From Brevibacterium permense (GTDB taxonomy: Bacteria > Actinomycetota > Actinomycetes > Actinomycetales > Brevibacteriaceae): a stretch of DNA of 64,000 bases. Location: positions 119,369 through 183,368 of the forward strand of contig NZ_QYCP01000090.1 in the NCBI RefSeq assembly GCF_025506275.1, written 5' to 3'. Numbering within the stretch: position 1 is the first letter of the stretch; each line of letters begins with the position of its first letter. Of the stretch, positions 49,267 to 58,086 are shown one piece after another. The notes below the pieces were generated by a model. It was not told where the DNA came from and did no database searches. It saw only the letters and a program-made list of their open reading frames with translations. Position numbers and translations under genes: made by a program.

Positions 49267-50004
49267 ATGACAGACAGTTCGAACAAGCTGGTCCTCCTCC
49301 CCGCCGTCGACGTCGCCGACGGCAAGGCCGTCCGCCTCGTCCAGGGCGAAGCCGGAACCGAAACCGACTACGGTTCACCCATCGACGCCGCTCAGGACTT
49401 CGAGAGCCGCGGCGCCGAATGGATCCACCTCGTCGACCTCGACGCCGCCTTCGGGCGCGGTTCGAACTCGGACCTGCTCAACCAGGTCGTCAAGGCCGTG
49501 GGGATCAAGGTCGAACTCTCCGGTGGCATCCGTGACACCGAAAGCCTCGAACGCGCACTCGACACCGGAGCCGAGCGCGTCAACATCGGCACCGCCGCCC
49601 TGGAGAACCCCGAGTGGACGGCCGAAATGATCTCGCGCTTCGGCGATCAGGTCGCCATCGGCCTCGACGTGCGCGGAACCACCCTGGCCGCCCGTGGCTG
49701 GACGAAGGACGGCGGCGACCTCTACGAAGTCCTCGCTTCCCTCGAAGCAGCCGGCTGCTCCCGCTACGTCGTCACCGACGTGCGCAAGGACGGCACCCTG
49801 CAGGGACCCAACGTCGACCTGCTCAAGGACCTCGCGCAGAAGACCGACTCGCCGATCGTCGCCTCCGGAGGCGTCTCGAGCCTCGATGACCTGCGTGCCC
49901 TCCGTGAGCTCGTGCCCTTCGGCGTCGACTCCGCGATCGTGGGCAAGGCCCTCTACGCGGGCAAGTTCACTCTGGAAGAAGCCCTCGACGTCGCAGGACG
50001 GTGA
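49267..50004 (+). CDS. priA: phosphoribosyl isomerase A (HisA, possibly bifunctional with TrpF)
   Basis: 245 residues. TIM barrel with the catalytic Asp in [15 protein letters not shown] (near 14) and the second Asp in [14 protein letters not shown] (near 137-144), phosphate loops VELSGGIRD and [10 protein letters not shown]. In many actinobacteria this enzyme serves both histidine and tryptophan synthesis; whether it does here depends on whether a separate trpF exists elsewhere. AAAGG lies before the ATG. Confidence 0.93.
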   Translation: MTDSSNKLVLLPAVDVADGKAVRLVQGEAGTETDYGSPIDAAQDFESRGAEWIHLVDLDAAFGRGSNSDLLNQVVKAVGIKVELSGGIRDTESLERALDTGAERVNIGTAALENPEWTAEMISRFGDQVAIGLDVRGTTLAARGWTKDGGDLYEVLASLEAAGCSRYVVTDVRKDGTLQGPNVDLLKDLAQKTDSPIVASGGVSSLDDLRALRELVPFGVDSAIVGKALYAGKFTLEEALDVAGR

Positions 50005-50008
50005 GTCT

Positions 50009-50845
50009 GTGAGTACCCACTCGCACGAGCCGGACCAGCCGCATGGGCCGGACGAACCCCAGCCCACCGCGTCTGATGCCCAGGCAGGCGAGGCCCACTC
50101 CCCGACGGATTCCGCCGGACAGGCGTGGGAGGGCCGGGATCTCAAACCCAACCCGTTCTCCGGTGACACCGGGCTGGCGGATGAGGCGCTGCTGGAGGCC
50201 CTGACCCAGGTCGCTCAGACACCCCTGGATCCGGCCGCACACCAGCAGGTCGTCACGGCCCTGTCCGGAGCCAGGCTCTACGCCCCGATCGTGCCGATGG
50301 TTCTCGACCAGGAGGTCGGCGAGAACGGACTGATGGCCGACAACTCCTCGGAGATGGCGATGGTTCGCCTCCAGGCCGAGGACGGACGCGAGTGCACCCC
50401 GGGATTCTCCGGAATCCCACCGCTGACCGCATGGCATTCCGATGCCCGTCCCGTGCCGATCGAGTCCGAACGGCTCGTCCTCGGGGCGATCGAGGCCGAG
50501 TCCCAGCTCGTCGTCCTCGACCCCGGGGCCGAGTCCTCATTCCTGCTTCGCCGCCCCGCCATGTTCGCGTTCGTGCAGTCCCAGCCCTGGACTCCGTCCT
50601 GGGCCGACGCCGAGGTGGCTCAGCGACTGCGTGCCATCGCCGAGTCCTTCCCCTGGCTGGCTCGGATCGGTGTGAGCCCCGGCAGCAACAGCGTCCACCT
50701 CGGTGGACCGGAACTCGGCATCACACTCGGCGTCGAATCCGAGGTGCCGCCGGAAGAGGTGCGCAGGTTCCAGGAAGCCGTCGCCGGTGACGAGGACCTC
50801 GTGGCGAAGATCGACTCTCTGGCCATCCGCCTCGTCGAGGTCTGA
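50009..50845 (+). CDS. SseB-domain protein
   Basis: 278 residues. A Pro/His/Asp-rich head (about 1-45), then the SseB N-terminal fold: DEALLEALTQVAQTPLDP, ARLYAPIVPMVLDQE, AFSG-like PGFSGIPPLTAWHS. Proteins of this kind lie between priA and infC in many actinobacteria; the function is unknown apart from serine-sensitivity effects described in E. coli. GTG start four bases after the priA stop, with AGGACGG as ribosome site. Confidence 0.8.
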   Translation: MSTHSHEPDQPHGPDEPQPTASDAQAGEAHSPTDSAGQAWEGRDLKPNPFSGDTGLADEALLEALTQVAQTPLDPAAHQQVVTALSGARLYAPIVPMVLDQEVGENGLMADNSSEMAMVRLQAEDGRECTPGFSGIPPLTAWHSDARPVPIESERLVLGAIEAESQLVVLDPGAESSFLLRRPAMFAFVQSQPWTPSWADAEVAQRLRAIAESFPWLARIGVSPGSNSVHLGGPELGITLGVESEVPPEEVRRFQEAVAGDEDLVAKIDSLAIRLVEV

Positions 50846-50877
50846 CCGTCCCGGGCGTGTCAGATCGGCAACGCCTT

Positions 50878-50883
50878 TATGCT
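50878..50883 (+). promoter_or_regulatory. -10 element TATGCT for the AbgB-like gene
   Basis: TATGCT with eight bases to the ATG at 50892, so almost no leader. Confidence 0.45.
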
Positions 50884-50891
50884 TGTGAACC

Positions 50892-52238
50892 ATGAGCGAA
50901 ATCCGTGACCTCGGCCACTCGACCACACCGGACGACAGCTACCTCGACGAGATGGCTCGACAGACTCGGGCACGGGCCGAGCAGGCCGCCGAATGGGTCT
51001 CCGACTTCACCGGCGCCCCGGAGACGAGCCGTTCCGGCATAGCAGCCGGATTGGATGCAGCTCAGGGCGACCTGACGGATCTGCTCCACACCATCCATGA
51101 CCTGGCAGAGACCGCCTTCGAGGAGTTCGATTCGGTCGCCGCGATCGCCTCGGTGCTGGAGACGCACGGAGTCGACGTCGAGACCGGCCTCTACGGGGTG
51201 AGGACGACGCTGCGGGCGACGACGGGATCCGGTCACGGTCGCACGATCGCGATCCTCGCCGAATACGACGCCCTACCGGAGATCGGACACGCCTGCGGGC
51301 ACAACATCATCGCCACCGCCGGAGTCGGTGCCTTCCTCGCCATCCACGCACTGTATAAACAGGACCCAGCTGCAGTCCCGGGCACCGTTGTCCTCCTGGG
51401 CACCCCGGCTGAAGAAGGACACTCAGGCAAAGAAGTCATGGCCCGGGCCGACGCCTTCGACGGCATCGACGCGGCCATCATGGTCCACGGCTACGGCTAC
51501 GACTGCGCCGACCAGGTGTGGCTGGGCCGCCGCCTGCTCAAGGTCACATACTCAGGCATCGCCGCCCACGCCTCGGCGCAGCCCTTCATGGGGCGCAACG
51601 CCCTCGACGCGGCGAACCTCTTCTACCAGGGGCTCGGCCTGATGCGGCAGCAGATGCCGCCGATCTCCCGCCTGCACGCGGTCATCACCGACGGCGGAAC
51701 GAGACCGTCGATCATCACCGAAACCGCCACCGTGCAGTGCTACGTCCGTTCGAAATTCCCCGAGACGCTCAAAGAGCTCTCCGACCGGGTCGAGGACGCG
51801 GCGAAGGGTGCCGCGCTGATGACCGGCACCGGCGTCACCGTCGACTGGGACGAACATCCGCCCTCACTTCCCGTGCGCACGAATTCGACGCTGACCGCCC
51901 GTTGGGCCGAACACGAACAGACGCGCGGTCGCCAACCGCTTCCCGCCGGTGTCCTCGACGAATCGATTGCCGCATCCACGGACTTCGGCAATGTCTCCTA
52001 TCGGATTCCCGGCATCCATCCGCTCATCAAGACCGCCGACGCCGAGGTGGCGCTGCACACCCGTGAATTCGCCGCAGCCACCAAGACCCCTGCCGCCGAA
52101 TCCGCGGCACTCGACGGGGCCTACGGCCTCGCGTGCACCGCCCTGGACTTCCTCGTCGACGATGCCCTCGCCGCCGAGGTGACCGAAGAATTCGCCCGCG
52201 ACGGTGGAGCCATCGACGTCGAGCACTTCTTCGACTGA
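50892..52238 (+). CDS. M20 family amidohydrolase, AbgB/p-aminobenzoyl-glutamate hydrolase-like
   Basis: 448 residues. Two-domain M20D metallo-hydrolase: EYDALPEIGHACGHNIIATA (metal-binding Asp and His, near 120-140), GTPAEEGHSGKEVM (Glu-Glu), MVHGYGYDCAD, dimerisation domain with GIAAHASAQPFMGRNALDAA, and the closing STDFGNVSYRIPGIHP. These match AbgB and related peptide or indole-acetyl-amino-acid hydrolases. The transporter that follows is AbgT-like, so import and cleavage of p-aminobenzoyl-glutamate or similar N-acyl amino acids is likely. Confidence 0.87.
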   Translation: MSEIRDLGHSTTPDDSYLDEMARQTRARAEQAAEWVSDFTGAPETSRSGIAAGLDAAQGDLTDLLHTIHDLAETAFEEFDSVAAIASVLETHGVDVETGLYGVRTTLRATTGSGHGRTIAILAEYDALPEIGHACGHNIIATAGVGAFLAIHALYKQDPAAVPGTVVLLGTPAEEGHSGKEVMARADAFDGIDAAIMVHGYGYDCADQVWLGRRLLKVTYSGIAAHASAQPFMGRNALDAANLFYQGLGLMRQQMPPISRLHAVITDGGTRPSIITETATVQCYVRSKFPETLKELSDRVEDAAKGAALMTGTGVTVDWDEHPPSLPVRTNSTLTARWAEHEQTRGRQPLPAGVLDESIAASTDFGNVSYRIPGIHPLIKTADAEVALHTREFAAATKTPAAESAALDGAYGLACTALDFLVDDALAAEVTEEFARDGGAIDVEHFFD

Positions 52239-52287
52239 GATCGTCCCGCCGCACCCAGACCCGCGCCATCGAAGAGAAGGACCGCTC

Positions 52288-53931
52288 ATGTCGACGACGA
52301 CAGATGGGAAAGTCGGTTTCGGCCAGCGCACGCTGGACTGGATCGAACGCATCGGAAACAAGCTGCCCGAACCGTTCACGCTGTTCCTCGGGCTGTTCAT
52401 CATCACTGGCCTCGTCTCCACGGCGATGGCCATGGCCGATGTCACCGTGGCCATTCCCGGCGGCGACGAGACCATCGCGATCAAGGGCCTGTTCACCGGG
52501 GAGGGCCTGTCGTGGCTGACCACGACGATGGGAGACAACTATATCGGCTTCCCACCTTTGGCTACGGTGCTCCCGATCCTGCTCGCTGTTGGTGTGGCCG
52601 AGAAGTCGGGAATGCTCGCAGCCGCCGTGCGAATCGCCTTCGGCAAGAGCCCGAAGTGGCTGCTGCCATACGCCGTCGGCTTCGTCGGCGTGGTCGGGTC
52701 GATCATGGCCGATTCGGCCTTCGTCATCATCCCGCCTCTGGCTGCACTCGTGTTCAAGGCCGCCGGGCGGCATCCGATGGCCGGTCTCATCGGCGGGTTC
52801 GCCGCCACCGGTGCCGGATATTCGACGTCGATCGTCCCCACGAGCCTCGACGCGCTGTTCGCTGGGATCACCACCTCGGTGATGGAGACCCTGCCGAACA
52901 CCGACTACACAGCGGTCAACCCGGTATCGAACTACTACTTCAACATCGCCTCGTCGATCGTGCTTGCCGTCATCGCCGGGTTCATCATCGATCGGCTCAT
53001 CGAACCGAACATGGTGCGCAAGGGAGTGCCCCGCGAATACGCGACCGCCTCGGGGAGCGGCCTGGCACGCGAATACCAAGCAACTGACAGCCCCTACGGG
53101 GATGCCTCGGCGAAGTCAGATGGCTCCGATGACGGCGATGCCACCGAGATCAAGGCCGAACTCCAACCGGAGGAGAAACGCGGACTGATCTGGTCGCTGG
53201 TGGCGGCATTGCTACTGACAGCGGTGATCCTGTTCTCCGTGCTTATCCCGAATTCCCCGTGGCGGAACGAGGACGGCGGATTCCTCCCGGAATCTCCGCT
53301 GCTGTCGTCGATCGTGTTCATCGTCTTTGCCTACTTCATGCTCATGGGCGTCGTCTACGGTTTCGTCGTGCGTACTGTGCGGTCGATGAATGACTTGGTG
53401 AGGATGATGAGCCAGTCGATCATCGACATGATGTCATTCCTCATCCTCGCGTTCATCCTCGGCCAGTTCATCGCCCTGTTCAACTGGACCGGCATCGGTT
53501 CGTGGATCGCCGTCGCGGGTGCTTCGGGACTCGAGGCGATCGGGCTGACCGGGTTCCCCGCGGTCATCGGCTTCATGCTCTTGGCCAGCGTGCTCAACCT
53601 TTTCATCATCTCCGGTTCGTCGATGTGGACGCTCATGGCTGCCGTGTTCGTCCCGCTGTTCTCCCTGCTGGGCTACGAACCGGCGTTCATCCAGGCCGGG
53701 TTCCGCGTCGGTGACTCGGCCACTCAGGTCATCACCCCACTCAATCCGTACATGATCGTCCTCCTCGGCCTCGTTCGCCGGTATGAACCGAATGCCGGGC
53801 TGGGCACGGTGATCTCGCGGATGTTCCCGTTTGTCATCCCGTTCTGGCTGGCTTGGGCAGTCCTACTGGGTATCTGGTTCGTCTTCGACTTGCCGCTGGG
53901 ACCGGGCAACGGGATCCATCTCGGAGGCTGA
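52288..53931 (+). CDS. abgT: AbgT family transporter
   Basis: 547 residues with about 12 membrane segments. The start LDWIERIGNKLPEPFTLFLG is an AbgT hallmark, with FPPLATVLPILLAVGVAEKSG, GFAATGAGYSTSIVPTSLDA, and late FIISGSSMWTLMAAVFVPLF. Family members import p-aminobenzoyl-glutamate or export sulfonamides. A hydrophilic loop near 260-300 is rich in Asp and Ser. AGAAGGA lies before ATG 52288, 49 bases after the amidohydrolase stop. Confidence 0.92.
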   Translation: MSTTTDGKVGFGQRTLDWIERIGNKLPEPFTLFLGLFIITGLVSTAMAMADVTVAIPGGDETIAIKGLFTGEGLSWLTTTMGDNYIGFPPLATVLPILLAVGVAEKSGMLAAAVRIAFGKSPKWLLPYAVGFVGVVGSIMADSAFVIIPPLAALVFKAAGRHPMAGLIGGFAATGAGYSTSIVPTSLDALFAGITTSVMETLPNTDYTAVNPVSNYYFNIASSIVLAVIAGFIIDRLIEPNMVRKGVPREYATASGSGLAREYQATDSPYGDASAKSDGSDDGDATEIKAELQPEEKRGLIWSLVAALLLTAVILFSVLIPNSPWRNEDGGFLPESPLLSSIVFIVFAYFMLMGVVYGFVVRTVRSMNDLVRMMSQSIIDMMSFLILAFILGQFIALFNWTGIGSWIAVAGASGLEAIGLTGFPAVIGFMLLASVLNLFIISGSSMWTLMAAVFVPLFSLLGYEPAFIQAGFRVGDSATQVITPLNPYMIVLLGLVRRYEPNAGLGTVISRMFPFVIPFWLAWAVLLGIWFVFDLPLGPGNGIHLGG

Positions 53932-53933
53932 TC

Positions 53934-54308
53934 ATGGTGAGTCGAATTGGGGATCTCGTAGTCAAATCCCGAAACCCAGATCGGCTGAGCCGATTCTGGT
54001 GCGAAGCGCTGGGGTGCGAAATTGCTGCCACGGATGAAACTGGGATCGCAATCTCTGGGGCACCGAATGCTCCGACCATTCTCTTCGAGCGTTCGAACGA
54101 TTCATTTGGGGACAGCGTTCTGCATCTCGACCTTTGTCCTACTGACCGCAGCCAGGCGGCCGAGCTGGAAAGACTTGTGGCGTTGGGGGCGACGAAGACT
54201 GACGTCGTGCCGTCAGGAAGCTGGCACGTCCTCGCTGACCCTGAAGGCAACAAGTTCTGTCTCATGGCCAAGCGCATCCCAGCGGAGCCAGAAGACTTCC
54301 ACGATTGA
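53934..54308 (+). CDS. VOC family protein
   Basis: 124 residues. SRIGDLVVKSRNPDRLSRFW opens the first beta-alpha-beta-beta-beta module; VLHLDLCPTDRSQAAELERL and HVLADPEGNKFCLM close the second, the glyoxalase-like pattern with likely metal His and Glu. GGAGG lies before the ATG, two bases after the abgT stop. Base and codon use are visibly more A/T-rich than in neighbours (for example TTG, AAA, GGG), which hints at recent acquisition. Confidence 0.8.
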   Translation: MVSRIGDLVVKSRNPDRLSRFWCEALGCEIAATDETGIAISGAPNAPTILFERSNDSFGDSVLHLDLCPTDRSQAAELERLVALGATKTDVVPSGSWHVLADPEGNKFCLMAKRIPAEPEDFHD

Positions 54309-54374
54309 GAAAGAGTCCTACCTGACACAGTGGTCGTACGCAATGATGTCACCGCCGTCTCCACGTGACCCGGC

Positions 54375-55391
54375 TCAGAGCATCTGCCGCACGCCTTCGC
54401 GCCAGTCGGTTGCGCCGACCTCGGTGGCGAGTTCTCCCGGGGTGATGACGCAGGGTTCGTACCAGATCGGTGCCAGCTGGTTGAGCTCATAGAAGGAGCG
54501 TTCGAACGTACCGATGGCACGGGTCGCCCAACGTGGGACCGAGAGCGGACGCTTGTGCTTCTGCCCAAGAGTGTCCGCGGTGAAGTCGGCGATCTCGGCC
54601 AGTATCGGATTTGATGCCGGTGCGATCCGCAGCTGGTGGGTCCCCGCGGGGACGCCTTTCAGATCCTCTGCCACCCGGATCATGGCGGATGCGTGATCGG
54701 CGATGACAGTGATTCCGTGAGGGACATCAGTCCGTGCCGGCACCATGGCCCGTCGCCCGTGTGAGATCGGCTCGGTGATGCACATGCGCACGACCGACGA
54801 CCATTTCTCCGCGGTCCTCCCGAGCAGATCACCGGCGATGACGCTCGCACTGGTCGCTGCGTGAGCGTCACGGGCCTCGATGAGCTGCTGCCGGATACGA
54901 CCCTTGTCCTCGACCGGGGCGAAGGGTGACGACTCGGTGATCGGTGAGCTGAGGCCGGCGAAAGCATAGACCGATTCCGGGAAGACCACGGGAATGTCGA
55001 GCTCGGCGGCGGTGTCAAGGATCGCCGCATCGAGCAGGGGGAGGACCTGCTCCCACTTCCTGCTGTCGTAGGGGGCATGTGCGCAGGCGAAGATCACATC
55101 GACTCCGACAGCAGCCTCGGTCAACTGTGCGCGGTCGCTGGCATCGGCTTTGACATGGACCGGACCGCAGACCGTCGTCGGACCAGATGAGGTGTGAGTC
55201 GAATGAGCGGGAAGCGTGCCGTTGGGATGTGTGTCAGAGACGGTGCCCGAGGCTGCGTCTTTCGAGAGTGCGGCGCCCGACGTACCGCCGCCCGAACGGG
55301 TTGCAATGCGGACGGCGACTCCGGCTTCAGCGAGTTGGGTGGCGACCTCCGAGCCGATCTGTCCGTTGCCGATGATGAGTGCTGTTCTCAT
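54375..55391 (-). CDS. NmrA/epimerase-like NAD(P)-binding protein
   Basis: 338 residues. Rossmann start TALIIGNGQIGSEVATQLAE with GxGxxG at 8-13, IFACAHAPYDSRKWEQVLPL near 105, FPESVYAFAG (Tyr near 145), and SVIAGDLLGRTAEKW. It resembles NAD-dependent epimerase/NmrA-type reductases or quinone reductases without a clear catalytic YxxxK. GGAAGGA lies before the ATG. It is divergent from a TetR gene with palindromes between, so it is likely the target of that regulator. Confidence 0.8.
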   Translation of the reverse strand: MRTALIIGNGQIGSEVATQLAEAGVAVRIATRSGGGTSGAALSKDAASGTVSDTHPNGTLPAHSTHTSSGPTTVCGPVHVKADASDRAQLTEAAVGVDVIFACAHAPYDSRKWEQVLPLLDAAILDTAAELDIPVVFPESVYAFAGLSSPITESSPFAPVEDKGRIRQQLIEARDAHAATSASVIAGDLLGRTAEKWSSVVRMCITEPISHGRRAMVPARTDVPHGITVIADHASAMIRVAEDLKGVPAGTHQLRIAPASNPILAEIADFTADTLGQKHKRPLSVPRWATRAIGTFERSFYELNQLAPIWYEPCVITPGELATEVGATDWREGVRQML

Positions 55392-55424
55392 GGCGAGTCC
55401 TTCCGATGGTGGGCCATGGATTGA

Positions 55425-55511
55425 GAGAGCGGTGCTCTCGGATTTCAGCGTAGGCCTCGGAGCGACTCAAATCAAGAGCAGTGCTCACTATTGTTATCTT
55501 TGCTCTCGGAT
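55425..55511. promoter_or_regulatory. TetR-type operators between NmrA-like and TetR genes
   Basis: Two related palindromes: GAGAGC-GGT-GCTCTC at 55425-55439 and GAGC-AGT-GCTC at 55476-55486. GCTCTCGGAT occurs at 55434-55443 and again at 55502-55511, next to the TetR -10 element. This is the expected form for autoregulation plus control of the divergent gene. Confidence 0.65.
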
Positions 55512-55513
55512 CG

Positions 55514-55519
55514 TAGGGT
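55514..55519 (+). promoter_or_regulatory. -10 element TAGGGT, leaderless tetR
   Basis: TAGGGT plus six bases to the ATG at 55526. Confidence 0.5.
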
Positions 55520-55525
55520 GAAGGC

Positions 55526-56239
55526 ATGACGGAGACGACCCCACGACAGCGCGCCCGAATCGAGACGGAAGCCCAGATCGCCGCGATCGGCAACCGGATG
55601 GTCGACGACGACGGTGTCGACGGACTGTCGCTGAGGGCGATCGCTCGAGAGCTCGGAGTCGTCTCCAGCGCGGTCTACCGGTACGTGAAGAGCCGCGATG
55701 AACTGCTGACGATCCTGATTCGCGATGCCTTCACTCAGATCGCCGACGCGGTCGACGAGGCGCTGGCTGGTCACCGCAGTGTCGAGACCCTGGCCCTGGC
55801 GATGCTCGAGTGGTCGAGGGGGCATCCGAACCGGTGGGCGCTCATCTACGGCACGCCGATCACTGACTATGAGGCTCCGCGTGAGCAGACTGTGGTGCCG
55901 GGAACGCGGATCATGGTGAAACTCGCGGAGATGGTCGCAGAAACTCGGAACGACGCCGAGGCGGCACCTGAGAGTGGTGCGAAACCGAGAGGATCAGTGG
56001 CGACGAGTGAGTCGAGCGGCAGGCAGCGGCAAAGCATGGTAGCGGCGCTGCAGCCGCTGCGACAGGGACTCGACGAACTCGGTCTCGACTATGACGATCA
56101 CGTGATCTTGGAGACCATCACGATCTGGGTCGCTGTCGTCGGGTTGATCAACGGTCTGCGGTTCGGTCAGTTCGGGCCGGGATTCGACGACGTCGAAGAC
56201 GATCTGATGTCCGGAGTGGTGAGCCGCCTCGGCGAGTAA
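55526..56239 (+). CDS. TetR/AcrR family regulator
   Basis: 237 residues. DNA-binding head about 8-60: IGNRMVDDDGVDGLSLRAIA then RELGVVSSAVYRYVKSRDEL. The ligand domain ends with VETLALAMLEWSRGHPNRW and a later helix pair, with a disordered Ala/Ser insert near 140-165. Divergent from the NmrA-like oxidoreductase, with palindromic sites between. Its last codons lie in a copy of the repeated 10-mer. Confidence 0.87.
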   Translation: MTETTPRQRARIETEAQIAAIGNRMVDDDGVDGLSLRAIARELGVVSSAVYRYVKSRDELLTILIRDAFTQIADAVDEALAGHRSVETLALAMLEWSRGHPNRWALIYGTPITDYEAPREQTVVPGTRIMVKLAEMVAETRNDAEAAPESGAKPRGSVATSESSGRQRQSMVAALQPLRQGLDELGLDYDDHVILETITIWVAVVGLINGLRFGQFGPGFDDVEDDLMSGVVSRLGE

Positions 56240-56292
56240 CCCGGTGGGAGTCCGTGTGGAACTGCCCGGCCACCTCGGTGAATGAGGATATG

Positions 56293-56327
56293 ACAACGGC
56301 CCTCGATCGTTGATCGAGGGCCGTTGT
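56293..56327. terminator. bidirectional terminator between tetR and the DUF1844 gene
   Basis: A perfect 16-base stem: ACAACGGCCCTCGATC with GATCGAGGGCCGTTGT around GTT. It lies between two convergent genes. Confidence 0.8.
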
Positions 56328-56349
56328 GTGAACGGTGAGTGGGGGAGTG

Positions 56350-56721
56350 TCAGCGGACGGGGCCGGTGAACTTCTCTCCGGGGCCTTCGCCGGGGGCGTC
56401 GGGGTATTCCGAGGCTTCGCGGAAGGCCAGCTGCAGGCTGCGCAGTCCGTCGCGCAGCGGGCGGGCATGGTGGTCGCCGATGACGGTGGCGGCACCGGTG
56501 ACGAAGCCGGCCAGTGCGGTGATGAGCTTGCGGGCCTCGTCGAGGTCCTGGAGGTCGGCGCCGCGACCTTCGGCGGTGTCCTCGGCCAGGCCGCACTTGA
56601 CGGCGGCGGCGGACATGAGATGGACGGCGCTGGAGGTGATGACCTCGACAGCGGGGACCTCGGCGATGTCGCGCGTAACGTCGGCGATCGCCTCAGCGGG
56701 AACAGATTCTTCAGAACTCAT
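56350..56721 (-). CDS. DUF1844 family protein
   Basis: 123 residues. PAVEVITSSAVHLMSAAAVK, DLDEARKLITALAGFV and LRDGLRSLQLAFREAS are the DUF1844 pattern. The gene is divergent from infC, the usual place in actinobacteria. Function unknown. No ribosome site stands out before the ATG. Confidence 0.85.
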   Translation of the reverse strand: MSSEESVPAEAIADVTRDIAEVPAVEVITSSAVHLMSAAAVKCGLAEDTAEGRGADLQDLDEARKLITALAGFVTGAATVIGDHHARPLRDGLRSLQLAFREASEYPDAPGEGPGEKFTGPVR

Positions 56722-56795
56722 GCCATAAGCTTGACATATAAATCAATGCGGCGATCACACCAGGGCCTCGATGTGCGAAGAGTCATGAAGCGTAG

Positions 56796-56801
56796 TACAC
56801 T
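56796..56801 (+). promoter_or_regulatory. -10 element TACACT for the infC operon
   Basis: TACACT about 220 bases before infC would give a long structured leader, unlike the leaderless genes elsewhere in the window. A GATCGC-GAAGA-GCGATC hairpin lies at 56838-56854 in this leader. Confidence 0.45.
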
Positions 56802-56947
56802 GGTAGCTGGTGCGAAGCGGAGTCTGTCTCCCACCTTGATCGCGAAGAGCGATCGGGTCCAAAGATCTGTCCGTCAGGCGTAGTCTGATCGGGTGCAGAT
56901 CGAGGTGTATTCACTGAACGTACGTCTACCGTACTGCTCGTGTGTGC

Positions 56948-56982
56948 AGGCTCCCTTGGCATGTGTCAACGGGAGCCTTTTT
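56948..56982 (+). terminator. attenuator-like terminator in the infC leader
   Basis: AGGCTCCC pairs with GGGAGCCT, continued by TTG/CAA, and is followed at once by a run of five T ending at 56982. It lies 38 bases before infC and well downstream of the -10 element, so it should cut transcription before the operon unless the leader refolds. IF3/L20 autoregulation is the likely cause (inference from other bacteria). Confidence 0.7.
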
Positions 56983-57020
56983 CGTTGTCACGACCACATT
57001 TGAGCAAAAGGAGTGAACAC

Positions 57021-57650
57021 ATCAGCGAGACGCGCATCAATGACCGGATTCGGGTTCCCGAGGTCCGGTTGGTCGGACCCAATGGTGAACAGGTCGGTAT
57101 CGTTGCCATTCGCAAGGCACTCGATCTCGCCGGTGAGGCAGGCCTCGACCTCGTCGAGGTAGCACCACAGGCGAAGCCACCCGTAGCCAAGCTCATGGAC
57201 TACGGAAAATTCAAATACGAATCTGCCCAGAAGGCCAGAGAAGCCCGGAAGAACCAGGCGAACACTGCGCTGAAGGAGATCCGCTTCCGTCTCAAGATCG
57301 ACGAACACGATTACGAGACGAAGAAGGGCCACGTCACCCGCTTCCTCGAGGGCGGCGACAAGGTCAAGGTCATGATCATGTTCCGCGGACGTGAGCAGTC
57401 CCGTCCCGAGATGGGCATCAAGTTGCTCAACCGCTTGGCCGAAGATGTGTCCGACCTTGGCTCCGTCGAATCCTCACCGCGAGTCGACGGACGCAACATG
57501 GTGATGGTCATCGCCCCGCACAAGTCAAAGTCTGACGCCAAGGCGGAGGCCCGGAAGGCATCAGCAGATGCCAAGGGCAAGTCCGCTGAGGTGAAGTCCC
57601 GACGCGATCGGGTGGCTGCAGAGAAGAACTCGGCTCGCCCGGACGCGTGA
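57021..57650 (+). CDS. infC: translation initiation factor IF-3 with an ATC start codon
   Basis: 209 residues. Both IF3 domains are complete: [40 protein letters not shown] and, in the C-domain, [19 protein letters not shown] and [14 protein letters not shown] Lys/Ala-rich tail follows. AAGGAG lies seven bases before an in-frame ATC at 57021, and the conserved protein begins right there. No ATG, GTG or TTG is usable nearby; the closest ATG and GTG are out of frame, and upstream in-frame ones are before the terminator. Unusual start codons let IF3 repress itself. Confidence 0.93.
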   Translation: MSETRINDRIRVPEVRLVGPNGEQVGIVAIRKALDLAGEAGLDLVEVAPQAKPPVAKLMDYGKFKYESAQKAREARKNQANTALKEIRFRLKIDEHDYETKKGHVTRFLEGGDKVKVMIMFRGREQSRPEMGIKLLNRLAEDVSDLGSVESSPRVDGRNMVMVIAPHKSKSDAKAEARKASADAKGKSAEVKSRRDRVAAEKNSARPDA

Positions 57651-57750
57651 GAAATTAAGTACGTCGCGTTCCAGGCCCGTCCTGGTCTGTGCGTGTGAAG
57701 TAGTTGCCAGCGGTTGACGCGGGCAACGAATTGCAAAGGAGAACGGCACT

Positions 57751-57957
57751 ATGCCGAAGCAGAAGACGAACAGCAGCGCCAAGAAGCGCATGCGCGTGAC
57801 TGGCAGTGGCAAGATCATGCGTGAAGGCGTGAACAACCAGCACAAGTTCGAGGGCAAGTCCTCGGCTCGTAAGCGCCGCGTGTCCACCGACCAGGAACTC
57901 ACCGGCGGCGACCGCGCCATGGCCCGCAAGCTTCTGGGCAAGCTCAAGGGCAGGTGA
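57751..57957 (+). CDS. rpmI: 50S ribosomal protein L35
   Basis: 68 residues. PKQKTNSSAKKRMRVTGSGK at the start and KSSARKRRVSTDQEL in the middle are typical of L35, a small basic protein of the large subunit. AAAGGAG upstream of the ATG. Second gene of infC-rpmI-rplT. Confidence 0.96.
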   Translation: MPKQKTNSSAKKRMRVTGSGKIMREGVNNQHKFEGKSSARKRRVSTDQELTGGDRAMARKLLGKLKGR

Positions 57958-57997
57958 GACCCCCTTTCGGGTCTTTCTTTCCCGGACATTCTCCGGG
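57957..57997 (+). terminator. two small hairpins between rpmI and rplT
   Basis: AGACCC-CCTTTC-GGGTCT followed by TTCTTT (57957-57978), then CCCGGA-CATTC-TCCGGG (57981-57997). They could reduce readthrough to rplT or be RNA-processing sites. Confidence 0.4.
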
Positions 57998-58086
57998 ATC
58001 TCCCACGGGCAGTCGACCTCGGCTGTCTCAGCTTGAACCAGAGTCCGGCACCGCCGGCAGATACGAACTTTTCAAAGGAGTAACAC

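Noticed and set aside
56940..57020. GTG or ATG starts for infC upstream of the ATC codon
   Set aside because: The added residues are encoded across the leader terminator hairpin and have no ribosome site, whereas AAGGAG is placed correctly for ATC 57021.
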